From the NCBI GenBank assembly GCA_029582265.1, contig CM055837.1:15660369-15724368 (forward strand): a stretch of 64,000 nt of DNA. The letters run 5' to 3'. This stretch comes from Zoroaster sp. YZ-2022 (lineage: Eukaryota > Echinodermata > Asteroidea > Forcipulatida > Zoroasteridae). Position 1 is the stretch's first letter. The number at the start of each line of letters is the position of its first letter. Shown here in pieces: positions 36,575-46,967 of the stretch. The position numbers and the translations under genes are program-made. The notes under the pieces are model-generated. The model saw nothing but the letters and a program-made list of their open reading frames with translations, searched no databases and had not been told where the DNA came from.

Positions 36575-39500
36575 CTACACAACGTTGAGCAGATGGAGCC
36601 CCAATGATATGTTGCAGCCAATCAGAGTAAAGAGAGCTAAGTATCCGTAGGCTCCATTCAGACGCTTCTCTGGATCTAAAAATAATATATTAGGAAAGAT
36701 TTATTATAATCAACAGAACAGAACAATTCTTAACGATTTAATTTTCAAATGTTTGGTTGAAAAAAGCCAAATAGAAATAATGCTGCACCGAGTACTTGGT
36801 TAACCAAATGTTTATACAGTTACTCGGTAAATTTGACAGGTACTCTGTAAATTTGACAGTAACTCTGTAAATTTGACAGTAACTCGGTAAATTTGACAGT
36901 TACTCGGTAAACTTGACAGTTACTCTGTAAATTTGACAGTAACTCAGTAAATTTGACAGTTACTTGGTAAACTTTTCGAAAAAATTATGCTACCTTTTTT
37001 TGTGCTATAACCCCATACAAAAATCTGTCAATATCTATTTAACCAATCCAGATATAGTGACTAACATCACTGTAACATCTAATCTTTTTTCCCTACCTTT
37101 ATTTTTATAAAAACATGACATTTAACGATTAACAAACTTTGTGATTTAAAAATTCAGTTAGGTTAACCAATTAACTGTATAATTTATGTTTGGTTACTCG
37201 GTTACAAAACTAACCTTAAACTTGCAGCACTAAACAGAAATGAGTAAATTTACAAAACACTTAAGTAGCACACGAGTCAGCATTACGTGAAACAAAATTT
37301 GTTACTCTAATTGGTTCAAATCTGCATCGCTTGTTGGCTAACAGTAACTGCTGCCGTATGATCCATGTACATGCTGCTCTGAATTTGATAAGCCATGTCT
37401 TTATCAGATGTTAACCCTCCTACTATTACAAGGGTCAAAATCAGTCAAAATTTTGATATATTTGCCAAGGTATATCTAGTCCACTTAAAAGTCCAACACT
37501 GTCAAACCTTTATATGTGTAGTAAGTACATTTACAGGTCAAAATGAGTCGACCGGTTTTGACTGGTAAAAGCATTGTCTGGTATTGTTCAGGGTGGTCAA
37601 AATGACAGTAAAAACCAGTCAAAATATGCCCCTGTGTGCACATTTGGGTCAACAGTCAAAGCAGGCAGTTGACTGGTTTTGACCACTGTAGCAACATCCC
37701 ACTAAAGTGCAACAATAGTAGGAAGGTTAATGCACCCCCATTAACAAATGCGAATGACTTAATAATTTTTGTATGCTAGTTAATATTGCTCTCAAACTCT
37801 AAATGACAAAAACAAAAACAAAAACAAAATAGAAAGATGAAAAAATATAAAACTCATCTTACCCCCGGTGTAGTAGCCTCGTGCATACGAGATACGACTC
37901 ACGGCCCACACAACGCCAGCAATGGCTGCAATACGCTGTTGGAAAAAGACACAATGTCACGTTAGAAATTCTCATCTGTCTGGTGCTTTTAAAACTAATA
38001 AATTTTTTTAGCCGAGTTTGTTCATTTATTTACAATCTGAGATTTCATACTTTTTTGAATGTTAGCTCCACCCCTGTTGGGGCATTGCCAGGCATACACT
38101 AAAGAAAAATACAATCTTGAGTTCAATTTCTCATTTGTAACAAATGTAAAATTAATGGGGAGGTTTCTCATGTCCAAAACTGTTCTGCTTGTGTAACTTT
38201 CAAAAACTTACAGCAGCTATTTTTTTTTTAGATTCAAATACAGTTGTGTAAATTTTCAGTGGGATGCTCAAGGTCTTTTTGACAGACCCTTTTGTTTTTC
38301 TTAGGGATCCAAACTCCGAGAATGGGATGGTTGGGGGGGGGGGGGGTACCAGTGGGGGCACAGGTCTCAGGCAGGGAGTCTTGTGCCTACTCCCCCAATA
38401 ATTAAGCCAATTATACATGCATTAACCCTAACTCCCTAGGCCCATTTGCTTACACATAACCTGAATCCTCCAAAATCCTTCAGTAGTAAAGCACATGACA
38501 TGTATGCACACATGTGTTTCGAATCTGTGATACATGTACATGGCCAGGGATACATGTACATGGAGCAATAAACAGTGTCCACTGACTCAAGCACTGACCT
38601 TGCAATCACTACAACAAACATGGATAATAACCTCAATCCTCCAAAATCCTTCACTTTAGCAAAGAAGTAGTATGTCAGATGGGGGTTCTGGACCAGTATA
38701 CCTTTTTGTGGGCGTGTTTTATGAGATTTGCAAAAAAAGGGAGGATGGGGTGGGGGTGGGGTGTTGATGACGTCATGAGATGTCGTGGGTAGTAGTAGGG
38801 GTAAGATTTTTTTTTTATATGTATGAAACCTCCCACGAAAAAAAAAATCACAAAAAAAAATTTGCAAACAAAAAAATATCACCAAAAAAAATGAAGAAAA
38901 AAAAAAAAAAAATTATCTAGGACATATAATAAATGGAAGAGAGAAGAAAATATTTATCAAAGTGGACGTTAGCGGAATTGAAAGAGTTTGCACAAGAACA
39001 CAGACCAATCTTATTAGTACAAAACAACAAGGGTAAAATTTTAAAACGGTCTTATTACGAAGCGGTAAAAAGATATTTACTTCGTCGTAAACAAAAGCCA
39101 TTATATAAATTAAATTTAGCCGAACTTAAAGAGTATGTAAGAATAAATAATATTGTTTTACCCGAACATTACCGCGGGAAAAGAGGAGAGCACACTAAAG
39201 AAGGGTATATCGTCGCTATTAATTTTCAAATAAAAATCAGTCCTTGTCTTTCTTATTTTTTTTCGCAGCTACAGCTTCATCGTAATCTTTAAATTTTATA
39301 TCGTCAATCGAGATGGGTCGTCTAGGCATATTTTTTAAAACTGGCGTTATCATTTCATATTTTTTTATATTCTCCATACTCTCTTTTTACTATTAATCTA
39401 CATAATATTTTTTATTTTTTTCGCGGGGGTTTTTATATATTTTTTAATCACCTTGCTAAAACATCACCCCTCCTCCCTTTTTTAAAAATCTTACCCCTAC

Positions 39501-42500
39501 TACTACCCACGACATCTCATGACGTCATCATCACCCCTCCTCCCTTTTTAAAAAATCTTACCCCTACTACTACCCACGACATCTCATGACGTCATCAGCA
39601 CCCCACCCCCACCCCCACCCCATCCTCCCTTTTTTTTGCAAATCTCATCAAACATGCCCACAAAAAGGTATACTGGTCCAGAACCCCCATATGACATACT
39701 ACTAAAGAGCATGTAGCATGTAACCTCAATCCTTCAAAATCCTTCACTTTAGCAAAGAGGATTTTGGAGGATTTGGGAAGGTTACGGATAAAAGCAGGTT
39801 TCCACAACTCCAAACTCCCATAAAAAGACACCCCTATACATATATATTTTATCCATAACTTGTTTTAAATATACTTTCTTCAAAGCTGAGTTTACGAGAA
39901 ACCAGAGACTTTTAAACATTTTGATTTGCTTTGTATCAAAGATACACCACTAATTAAAACATGTAATGAACTCACGGGATGCTGAAGACCCCCAAGGAGC
40001 AGAAATGCCAGAAAGAGTTGAAGAACCTCCAACCTGTGAATCAAGAATCAGGACATCAATTTTAAATAAGACTTAACATGGTGGAAAGTAATAATATACT
40101 AACAAATTTTATGTACTAGAACAAGGGTTGGTCCTGAATAAATTTGCAGTCAGCAAACCTAGAGCTATGGGTTTGCCGACTGCAAATGTATCGTGTTTCT
40201 AAGCACTGAAGATTTGCCGAGTTGTTTGTTTTCAGTTGTTTGTCAGTCGTTTGTTATCAGTCAAATCAAGCGATTTTAGAGATTGTCCATTTTGGGGGAA
40301 AAACAAAGTACATTTGTCTGGTCATCTTAGTGTTTTGTCAGTAAATTTACCCACAAAATTTGTTTGCCCCCCCCCCCCCCCCCCCCCACTCTGAAAATCC
40401 TGGCTACGCCACTGATGTCGGCAAATTGGCTTCCACACCCCCTAGCATTGATAGGACCCTATCTACAGTGCAAAGTACTTTTCAAACTTTTCATGCCGTT
40501 CATGCTGAATAATGCTGGGTCAGAACATCGATTGCGCGGCAGAACACAGCTCTTTAAATTGCCCACACTGTCGCCCTTGCGCAATTGATGTTTTGCCGCG
40601 CAATTGATGTTCTGACCCTAAGGTGATAAGGTCATCGCTCGATGAACGGCGTGAAAACTTTGTACACAGATTGGCCGTTGCTCTGTCTGAGAAATGTCGG
40701 GGAAATCCTCCTTTTTTAGACATCTTTCCGCAAAAATCGTTTCTCCAAGAGGCAGTTAAGAAGTTACAGTGCCTGCATTTACTCGGTTCAGCCAACGAAG
40801 ACAGGTAAAAAAAGGAGAAAATTCAGTGCAAACTTGAGGTATACGAACGGGAAGAACTCTTGGTCAGGACCCTATCGGAAGTGTACTTTGCACTGTAGAT
40901 AGGGTCCTATCAGGGCTACCACACCCCCCAAAGAAAATGCCTTCACTATGCCCCTGCCAAACACTATCACTGAAGCTTATTATATAAACTGCTTACGTGT
41001 TTTGGTGTGCCCTTTGAACGCAGTTGAAGATCGGATCCTTAGCACTGTACATGTCAGGATACTGTTGTGTAAATCAAAGATTTCAAACATTTTGTATTAA
41101 AGGGAAGGTACATCATTAGTTATAACTTGAAACACTGGAAGGGGGGGGGCAAAGTGAGCCATGTGTGACTGTGTCCCCCCCCCCCCCCGACCTTTTGTTG
41201 TTTTGCAAATTTACCCTACTTTGTGCCCCGCTTTTTTTTTCAGTGTACCCTAAGACTGTGCTGGGTATCCGGGTACCTAGATAACCAACAAAACTGTCAT
41301 TACCCAGTTCCATTTTTCGGTTCCAATTACCCATAAACGACGAACTTCTTAAAATTTTTACTGATCAATTTAAGCCACACAAATGGAAGTCTCAGATTTT
41401 TTGTTAACAAAATGTGTGTGGGGAATGGGGATGCTGCAGTACGAGTCATTTTTAATTCAGTCCAGACGGGAAACTATTACAGTCCACATTTATTATGACT
41501 CTAATAAAACAAGAGAAACTTGTGTTCATATTGGTTATTTTATACATTCAGGATTATTTATGGTTTTTTACAAAATTGTTTAGGGGAAACCAAAGATTTC
41601 CAGTTTCGGTTGCCGGTTCCTGAAATAATAAAAAACGCACAGTTTTAGTGTTCCCCCATTTTTTGCCATGTGCCCACCCCCTGGATCCCTGACCGGAAAC
41701 CTGATAACAGCTACAAGTTCATACAATATTGGTACCAATCAAGTACTGCTACATTATTATCTCTGAAGTGCCGTCATTTAAAGGGATAATATTGTCACGA
41801 TCAACAGGGCATATAATCGGAGTTCTAGTTTTAAACTCAGTGAATGAAAATAATATGCAATATGATTGTCATATTACAACTGCTGCTGCATAAATATGCC
41901 AGTCCTTTTCAGTCACTTCACTTAGACTAGGACAGTAATTCCATGCCAGGCACATCACCTTAAACTATGCACATTAATTAAAAACAGCAAATTTTTGCTC
42001 AAAGTGTATTTAATTGTGAATGCTTAGTAATAAAATGGAGCTTTATAACAAAACAAACTTTAATTTCGTAAATATTTTAGTAATTACTTTCTTTTTTTTT
42101 TAATAAGAAATTTAAAACTCAAAATTCAGGGATTTATCACTATGAACAACTTCACCCTGAAAATCTGTTTTGCCGTGAAATTTACTGTTCAGTGTAATTT
42201 CACAGCAATTTCACAGTGTCTCTTCCTCTCAGATATTGTTCACAGTGATTTCACGGCAAATTCACGGCTCTCTCAAGAATAAATGAGCTTCCCCAAAACT
42301 GCCACGAGAAATTTATGGCATTTTCACAGTGTTTTCACGGCGAATGAATCCCAAGAGTATTTCATGGCATTTTCATGGTGTAATTGTGTCATCGTGAAAT
42401 TGCCATGAACTATTTATTTCACGGTAAAACAGATTTTCAGGGTAAAGTTATTCATAGTGTATTGGGGTGGGTGGATAGGGTTGATCAGTTTGGGGCCAGT

Positions 42501-43114
42501 TCATGGTTCCTACTTCCTCAGCCTGCGCCCTCCTCCTCCTCCCTCCCCCTCACACAATTACACAGAAAAAGACATTCTTGCCACTGTTACTGAAGTTAAA
42601 TAAGAATGTAGAAATAAAGACGCCCTGCACTAGCACTTTTCTCTCAAACCTCAAACTAAGACTTAAGAGTAAGACTAAGACTAGAGTAAGACAATCACAA
42701 ATCACAAATTTTCTATCAAAATATGATACACTACAGCCTTGCAGTTAATAGGCCCTAGGTCAATTTTCCCCACGGCCATATAAATAAAGGGAAAGGAAAA
42801 TTCATTCAAGTGAGGTTTTGAACAAATATTTAGTTAGCCTTGAGAATGAATCTGTGCACATCCAGTCGCCAATAATGTCGTCTGCTAAAAACACAAGTGG
42901 CGGCTGGCTATAGGCTACGCGGCAACAGAACGTGTGTACGTCAGTCTACAAACTGACAAAAAAGTGCCAAGTCATTCTTCCATACCTTCACGTCGTATTT
43001 CTTGCGGGCAGCACCGACTTTGAAGCCCATCCAGCTAACCACAACAAAGACGACCACCAACACAAATACCACATACCCATACTCATCTGGCAAAATATCT
43101 AATATTCCAGCCAT
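36575..43114 (-). CDS. MGST3: Microsomal glutathione S-transferase 3 (MAPEG family), complete, 5 exons
   Basis: Exons 42986-43114, 40997-41061, 39976-40033, 37863-37935 and 36575-36675 join in phase with GT-AG borders and code 141 residues, slightly shorter than vertebrate MGST3. MAPEG enzymes are four-helix membrane proteins of the endoplasmic reticulum that conjugate or reduce lipid substrates with glutathione. Visible marks are an N-terminal DEYGYVVFV helix start, ARKKYDVKYPDMYS (36-49), the family signature FNCVQRAHQN (55-64), LEVLQLFLAFLLLGG (66-80), RISYARGYYTGDPEKR (98-113) and a last hydrophobic helix to the stop. Intron 1 holds MITEs and the left edge of the duplicated block. Intron 3 holds the virus-like 1-kb element, and intron 4 holds a piggyBac-like MITE. 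A damaged copy of exon 1 lies at 52488-52620. Confidence 0.93.
36819..36970. repeat. 20-bp minisatellite, about 8 units (MGST3 intron 4)
   Basis: Units of the form TTACTCGGTAAATTTGACAG vary at a few sites (CTCTG, AACTT). The surrounding 36780-37220 has possible inverted ends (GCTGCAC near 36782 and TGCAGCAC near 37225) and may be one transposon. Confidence 0.85.
37411..37730. mobile_element. piggyBac-like MITE (reverse orientation, MGST3 intron 4)
   Basis: TTAA plus CCCTCCTACTATT on the left and AATAGTAGGAAGG plus TTAA on the right; the body is the reverse complement of 3306-3624. Confidence 0.75.
38933..39292 (+). CDS. Small AT-rich ORF with two SAP/HeH-like repeats (inside the TIR element)
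   Basis: A 119-codon ORF starts 120 bp inside the left TIR, after a poly-A-rich stretch. The first 98 residues are very basic and contain the same motif twice, 49 residues apart: LAELKEFAQEH at 13-23 and LAELKEYVRINN at 62-73. Each is followed by a basic linker and a second helix (YYEAVKRYLL at 41-50; GYIVAI at 91-96). This pattern resembles tandem SAP or HeH/LEM-like helix-hairpins, which bind DNA in many viral and cellular proteins. Leucine is often TTA and arginine AGA, unlike MGST3 around it. The last 20 residues overlap the opposing ORF and may not be original. Function unknown. Confidence 0.45.
   Translation: MEERRKYLSKWTLAELKEFAQEHRPILLVQNNKGKILKRSYYEAVKRYLLRRKQKPLYKLNLAELKEYVRINNIVLPEHYRGKRGEHTKEGYIVAINFQIKISPCLSYFFSQLQLHRNL
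39237..39377 (-). CDS. 46-residue basic/acidic ORF opposite the SAP-like ORF
   Basis: This short ORF starts with an ATG in GAGTATGG context and ends 56 bp inside the end of the opposing ORF. It is charged, with an acidic middle (SIDDIKFKDYDEAV) and a lysine-rich tail. Length and composition alone do not prove coding. Its tail-to-tail packing with the other ORF, within an element that has intact TIRs, is the main reason to keep it. No family recognised; it may be the remaining start of a longer viral-type protein. Confidence 0.35.
   Translation of the reverse strand: MENIKKYEMITPVLKNMPRRPISIDDIKFKDYDEAVAAKKNKKDKD
40360..40415. mobile_element. Fragment of hAT-like MITE with GGCGTAGCCA end
   Basis: A C-run followed by CTGAAAATCCTGGCTACGCC and ACTG is one end of the family seen complete at 59828-60016. 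The other end is missing. Confidence 0.6.
40449..40909. mobile_element. MITE with GATAGGACCCTATC ends carrying an ORF (MGST3 intron 2)
   Basis: The left end GATAGGACCCTATCTACAGT with GCAAAGTAC is repeated in reverse complement at about 40876-40909; the terminal GATAGGACCCTATC is itself palindromic. An inner pair with GTCAGAACATCGATTGCGCG/CGCAATTGATGTTCTGAC lies at 40518-40617. A plus-strand ORF (40623-40808) includes FLQEAVKKLQCLHLLG and could be a captured exon. No target duplication is evident. Confidence 0.6.
42138..42459. mobile_element. MITE with CACTATGAA ends (copy 1)
   Basis: Termini CACTATGAACAACTTCACCC and its near-complement (ending TTCATAGTG) extend through CTGAAAATCTGTTTTGCCG. 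The interior repeats TTTCACAG/TTTCACGG words. Other copies are at 51606-51957 (same locus in copy 2) and 61503-61855 (new locus). Confidence 0.75.
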
Positions 43115-43486
43115 TTTATGCAGTTTTTAGGTTGAAATAGTCCAAGAATGTTGCACTTATACTTCTGTACATATAACTGTTTGCTTAATCCGCCACATCA
43201 CACAGGTTCCGACACCCCCTGGTACCCGTACGTAAGCTGTACTGCTTACATAAATAGAAAACTACAATTACGTAAACAACACCAGCTTACAGGTGCATCG
43301 GCACATCAAAGGTGTATTGCCGGTGTTTTGGGCAAGTTTAATGGTGATTTCCGTAAATTTTCTTTTTCATTGGAACATCGCTATTTTACTTGAAAATAAG
43401 GAAAATAAATGCTTTAAAATGACATTTAAAATAATAGATAAATAAATAAAAAAAATAAAAAAAAAATAAAAAAAATTAAAATAAAA

Positions 43487-43704
43487 AAACATGACAAGCA
43501 TGGTTTTACAGTAAGTATGTCCTGGTGGGTCCCGACGTCATCAAATAATTTTGGCACTGTTTCACAGTCAGTAAAATCAAGCTTCTGACAATTTTGTGAA
43601 TTATCCCATTTCAAAGTATTTGTTTTCCTTTCTAAGAGGAAAATATCAATAAATGTTCCAATGAAAACAGAAATTCCAAAAATTGCTGTTAAAATGGACA
43701 TCAC
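43487..43704 (-). CDS. Unrecognised ORF with one membrane segment
   Basis: The ORF starts with a hydrophobic helix (SILTAIFGISVFIGTFIDIF), then a polar region with KLDFTDCETVP and FDDVGTHQDILTV, and then runs into T-rich low-complexity sequence. In copy 2 the first part (59584 downward) and second part (54165 downward) are also open, with five changes in the polar region, but the 5.3-kb insertion splits them. An acceptor-like TTACAG precedes the ATG and a weak donor (ACT/GTAAAA) may end it. It could be one exon of an unknown membrane protein or a chance ORF. Confidence 0.3.
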
Positions 43705-44612
43705 GGTACATCACCTGTAATCGATCGATGAAGTAGGCTTAAATCACGGAGGTAGATCGGGGGCTTGAGGATGATCAGTTCTTCCACTTCCTGCGCAAGC
43801 CACTTTAGCCCCACCCCATAAAGGTGGAGCTACAGCTAAATTAAATGGGAGGGGTGATTTTTTTCAAGAAACTGAACATCTCAAATCGCTCTACGGAGGA
43901 CGGGGAAGACGTGAACAAATTAATAAATAAAAAGTATCCCGAAAAATAGAAGGTACAATAATTGGTTCTATGAGTATGCCTACTTTCTTTGAAGCAAGAG
44001 AGAAGTTTAACAACATGTGAAATTTAAGCGCAAAATAGTATTTATTGGCCTTGCATTTCGAATCTAGCTGGTTCTTTCTCAGATGGCAAAATGAACAAAT
44101 ACATAACGAGAAAAGTGTGAACAAGCACTCATTCACAATTTTTACAGAAATCACTTGAAGCAAAAAGTTGCCATTTGGTAAATTTTTAAAAATGAGAGCA
44201 CTTATTAAAAGGTAAAATATTTTTCATCAGGACGACTGGAAGTTTGGTACCTTTTCCAACTTCACATCAAGTTAGCTTTCTGATAATAGTTTGGAAATTC
44301 TGTAATCACTTTAATTATCTGGACATGATCATATTTACTGTAAAACTATTTACTGTTTTTCACAATTATTCTGTGAAATGTCACTTAATAACATATTTTC
44401 CTTTCCTCAAGTTTTTTCCCAATGGAAAATAAAACAACCATACAAATTTACTACGAGAAAGAAAGTTTTCTATGAAAAATAAATGTTTTATTTACATTTA
44501 CAAACCAAAAACACAAACTATTTTTTTAGAAATTAATTACGTCTGTCGAGATCTAAGAATAATATTTCCAGGAGAAAATTTTTAATTTTTCTGAACCCAA
44601 TGCACCTAGCCC

Positions 44613-44861
44613 TCCTACTATAGCTGAGGTTCAGTGGCAAGTAGCTACAGTGGTCAAAATCAGTCAACTGCCTGTTTTGACCACCCTGAACAATACCAGA
44701 CAATGCTTTTACCAGTCAAAAACGGTCGACTCATTTTGACCTGTAAATGTACTTACTACACGTAAGGTTTGACAGTGTTCGACTTTTATGTGCACTAGCT
44801 ATACCTTGTCAAGTATATCAACATTTTGACCGATTTTGACCCTTGCAGTCATAGACGAGTT
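44613..44861. mobile_element. Decayed piggyBac-like MITE (copy 1)
   Basis: The interior words of the 3306-3624 family are present (CAGTCAACTGCCTG, TTTGACCTGTAAATG), but both TTAA ends are lost and the left arm has a deletion. The copy 2 counterpart is at 60673-60912. Confidence 0.65.
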
Positions 44862-45433
44862 CAAATGATATTGTTTAGCATAATTTTATGTGTGTCATCA
44901 GTCAAAAGACAATCTTTCCATGTTATTCCGATGAGCAAAATATTTTGAATTTTGCCAAAAGCATACCAGGTCAAGTCTTCAGGCTCTGGCACTCTTCTTG
45001 TGATTTGGGTAAATACATATGTCAGGGGTCAAAATTACCCCTAGCCTGAGGCTAGTGGATTAACAGAAGGACTACATGTCCTATATTGCTAGGTTTGATA
45101 GTCTGATAGTCTATTCACAAAATAACAAACATGTCATATCACAACTTAAACAAAAACTATTATTGCTAACAGTGTGAGGCAGTTGTTTGGTATGGTAGAG
45201 AAAAGCTCACAGAGTAATCTCATTAGAATGAGTTTGTAAATCATGGAACTGATTCTGCAGCTCAGTTTTGAGAGATTAAAATACACATAAACATAGAAAA
45301 TTAACTGATTTGAAAAAATATATTGAGGTTTTTTGCATAGTTTATTTCAAAGGGCTACTAAAAAGTAAAAACCAAGGAGGACTAGTACAAATTATAACAA
45401 GTACCAGTTGTTACTGGTCCTGCCTGCTGGCTG

Positions 45434-45847
45434 GAGTGTCATGGCCGAGAGGTCTAGCTTACCGGACTCAAGTTCTGGTGTTAGCAGCAGAATGTGGGTT
45501 CGAATCCCGGCCGTGACACTTGTGTCCTTGAGCAAGACACTTAACCATAATTGCTTCTCTCCACCCAGGGGTTAAATGGGTACCTGTGAGGGCAGAGTTG
45601 GTTGATTAGCCCTATATGCGCTGTAATGGCAGCAATTGAGCTGTATACTCCCCAGGGAGCTGAGATGGTTTCAGGAATGATTTATGAGCCTTATGAGCAG
45701 GGGTAATAATATGCGCCTTGAGCGCCACTCAGTTGGTGGATACGTGTGCTATATAAGTCCACACATTATGATTATTATGATTATGATTATTATGATTATT
45801 ATGATTATTATGATTATTATGATTATTATTATTATTATTATTATTAC
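45434..45847 (+). mobile_element. tRNA-Leu-derived SINE, full length
   Basis: The head GTCATGGCCGAGAGGTCTAG, GGACTCAAGTTCTGG and GGGTTCGAATCCC is a tRNA-Leu (CAA) relative. Then comes the block TGTCCTTGAGCAAGACACTT with TTGCTTCTCTCCACCCAG, a unique body, and the 3' tail GCGCCTTGAGCGCC, GGTGGATACGTGTGCTATAT, and a GATTATTAT repeat. Copy 2 of the duplication lacks it at the same point, so it inserted after the split or is polymorphic. Confidence 0.85.
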
Positions 45848-45899
45848 CATAAAATTCAACTTAATCTTGACTCCAGGGGTGTAATTTGACAGAAGTAAA

Positions 45900-46140
45900 A
45901 AAAAATCCTGAAAATGGGTAGTGGGGCCTGGGTCTCCCCTTGGTCTAGAGGACAAAGCCCCCTGAACCTCCTGGATGTTTAATTTTGGAGGATTTACAGA
46001 CCCTCCATGTTCCCACAAACAAAAAACTAGAGGTTTGGACACAATACAGGCTACTTCTCTTCTTTCAAGAAAGTTTTGAGGCAAAGGAAGATTTGTAAAA
46101 AATCTTGAAATCAGGAAAAATCCTGAGAAATCAGAAGTTT
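45900..46140. repeat. Interspersed repeat A (copy 1 of the duplication)
   Basis: Contains GGTCTAGAGGACAAAGCCCC and ACTAGAGGTTTGGACACAAT, as at 2280-2650 and 61910-62150. Confidence 0.65.
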
Positions 46141-46378
46141 TTTTCTAGCCTATAGAAGTTTAGCTGATTTATTGCGAGATTGAGTAAGCTTTTGTCCAAG
46201 GTTATCTTAGCCCAGAACCGTGGGTTGGGGTTTGAACGCACCCTTTCCCCCAACTCCCATGCTAGCTATTTATAAATGAATACAATATTAGGCCTACACA
46301 AGCTGTATTAGCAAAATCCTGAGACGTATTCTTTATGCCAAATTTGGGTTCCAAAAAGATACCCCTCCCCGACCATCA

Positions 46379-46636
46379 TTGGCGGATCCGGGGGGGGGGG
46401 GGGGGGATAAGGGGGCTGTAGCCCCCCCTAAAAATCGTTTAAAAAAATTAAAAAATTAAAATTTAAAAAAAAGGGAGAGAAAAAGAGAGAGAGAGAGGGG
46501 AGAACGCACTCTCATTTCCCCCTCACTGTGCTTTGTTTTTCTCTCCCTTTGATTATTTCATTGTAATTTTTGTAGTACTGAAAAATAATTATTTTTGATT
46601 CTCAGCCCCCCCTAAAAATGTTCTGGATCCGCCCAT
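46379..46636. mobile_element. hAT-like MITE with 8-bp target duplication (copy 1)
   Basis: GACCATCA flanks both sides (46371-46378, 46637-46644). Ends are TTGGCGGATCC and the complement of ATGGGCGGATCC. Long G-run inside the left end, GA-rich tract in the middle. The same insertion is in copy 2 (62375-62631), so it predates the split. Confidence 0.8.
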
Positions 46637-46675
46637 GACCATCACCTCCCCCTTTCAAATCAGCCTACAAGGATG

Positions 46676-46940
46676 TATAAGTAAAGACTGTTTGCAGTTA
46701 CATCATGTGAAAAAAATTCTCTTTTGAGTAGTAATTAGTTCTGAAAAGAACTGGTGGTTACAACTCGACGTTTCGATCAGTATGTTGCATACTGATGAGT
46801 ATGTTGCATACAGGAGAAAGCATACTGATGAGAGCATACTGATCGAAATGTCGAATTGTAACCACCAGTTCTTTTCAGAACTGAATTCTACTCAAAGATT
46901 TTTGTTCACATGGTGTCACCACAAAACAGTCTTTACTTAT
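46676..46940. repeat. Long hairpin immediately downstream of the CCDC3-like stop codon (copy 1)
   Basis: Arms ATAAGTAAAGACTGTTT and AAACAGTCTTTACTTAT enclose a better-paired inner stem with TTCTGAAAAGAACTGGTGG and CGATCAGTATG and their complements; the loop is about 50 nt. It lies 28 bp beyond the stop codon of the gene, so it is probably transcribed in the 3' UTR. The same hairpin is at 62671-62920. Confidence 0.75.
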
Positions 46941-46967
46941 CCTTTTCACCATGCAAAGCTGCAAATC

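Larger units (their letters stand above)
38666..39703. mobile_element. 1.04-kb element with ~150-bp terminal inverted repeats and two convergent virus-like ORFs
   Basis: The left TIR (38666-38812) and right TIR (about 39550-39703) match over about 150 bp, starting AGTAGTATGTCA and containing GGGGGTTCTGGACCAGTATA, a GGGGTGGGGGTGGGG tract, and TGACGTCATGAGATGTCGTG. The direct repeat AAAGA flanks the element (38661-38665, 39704-39708). The inner end of the right TIR is duplicated once more in tandem (about 39466-39597, 66-bp unit). The centre is very AT-rich and codes two small ORFs facing each other. Long TIRs beginning AGT resemble Polinton/adintovirus-type elements, but those usually make 6-bp duplications and code many genes. 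Origin is therefore inference. Confidence 0.65.

Noticed and set aside
45684..46084. Poly-isoleucine/methionine ORFs
   Set aside because: They come from the GATTATTAT tail of the SINE.
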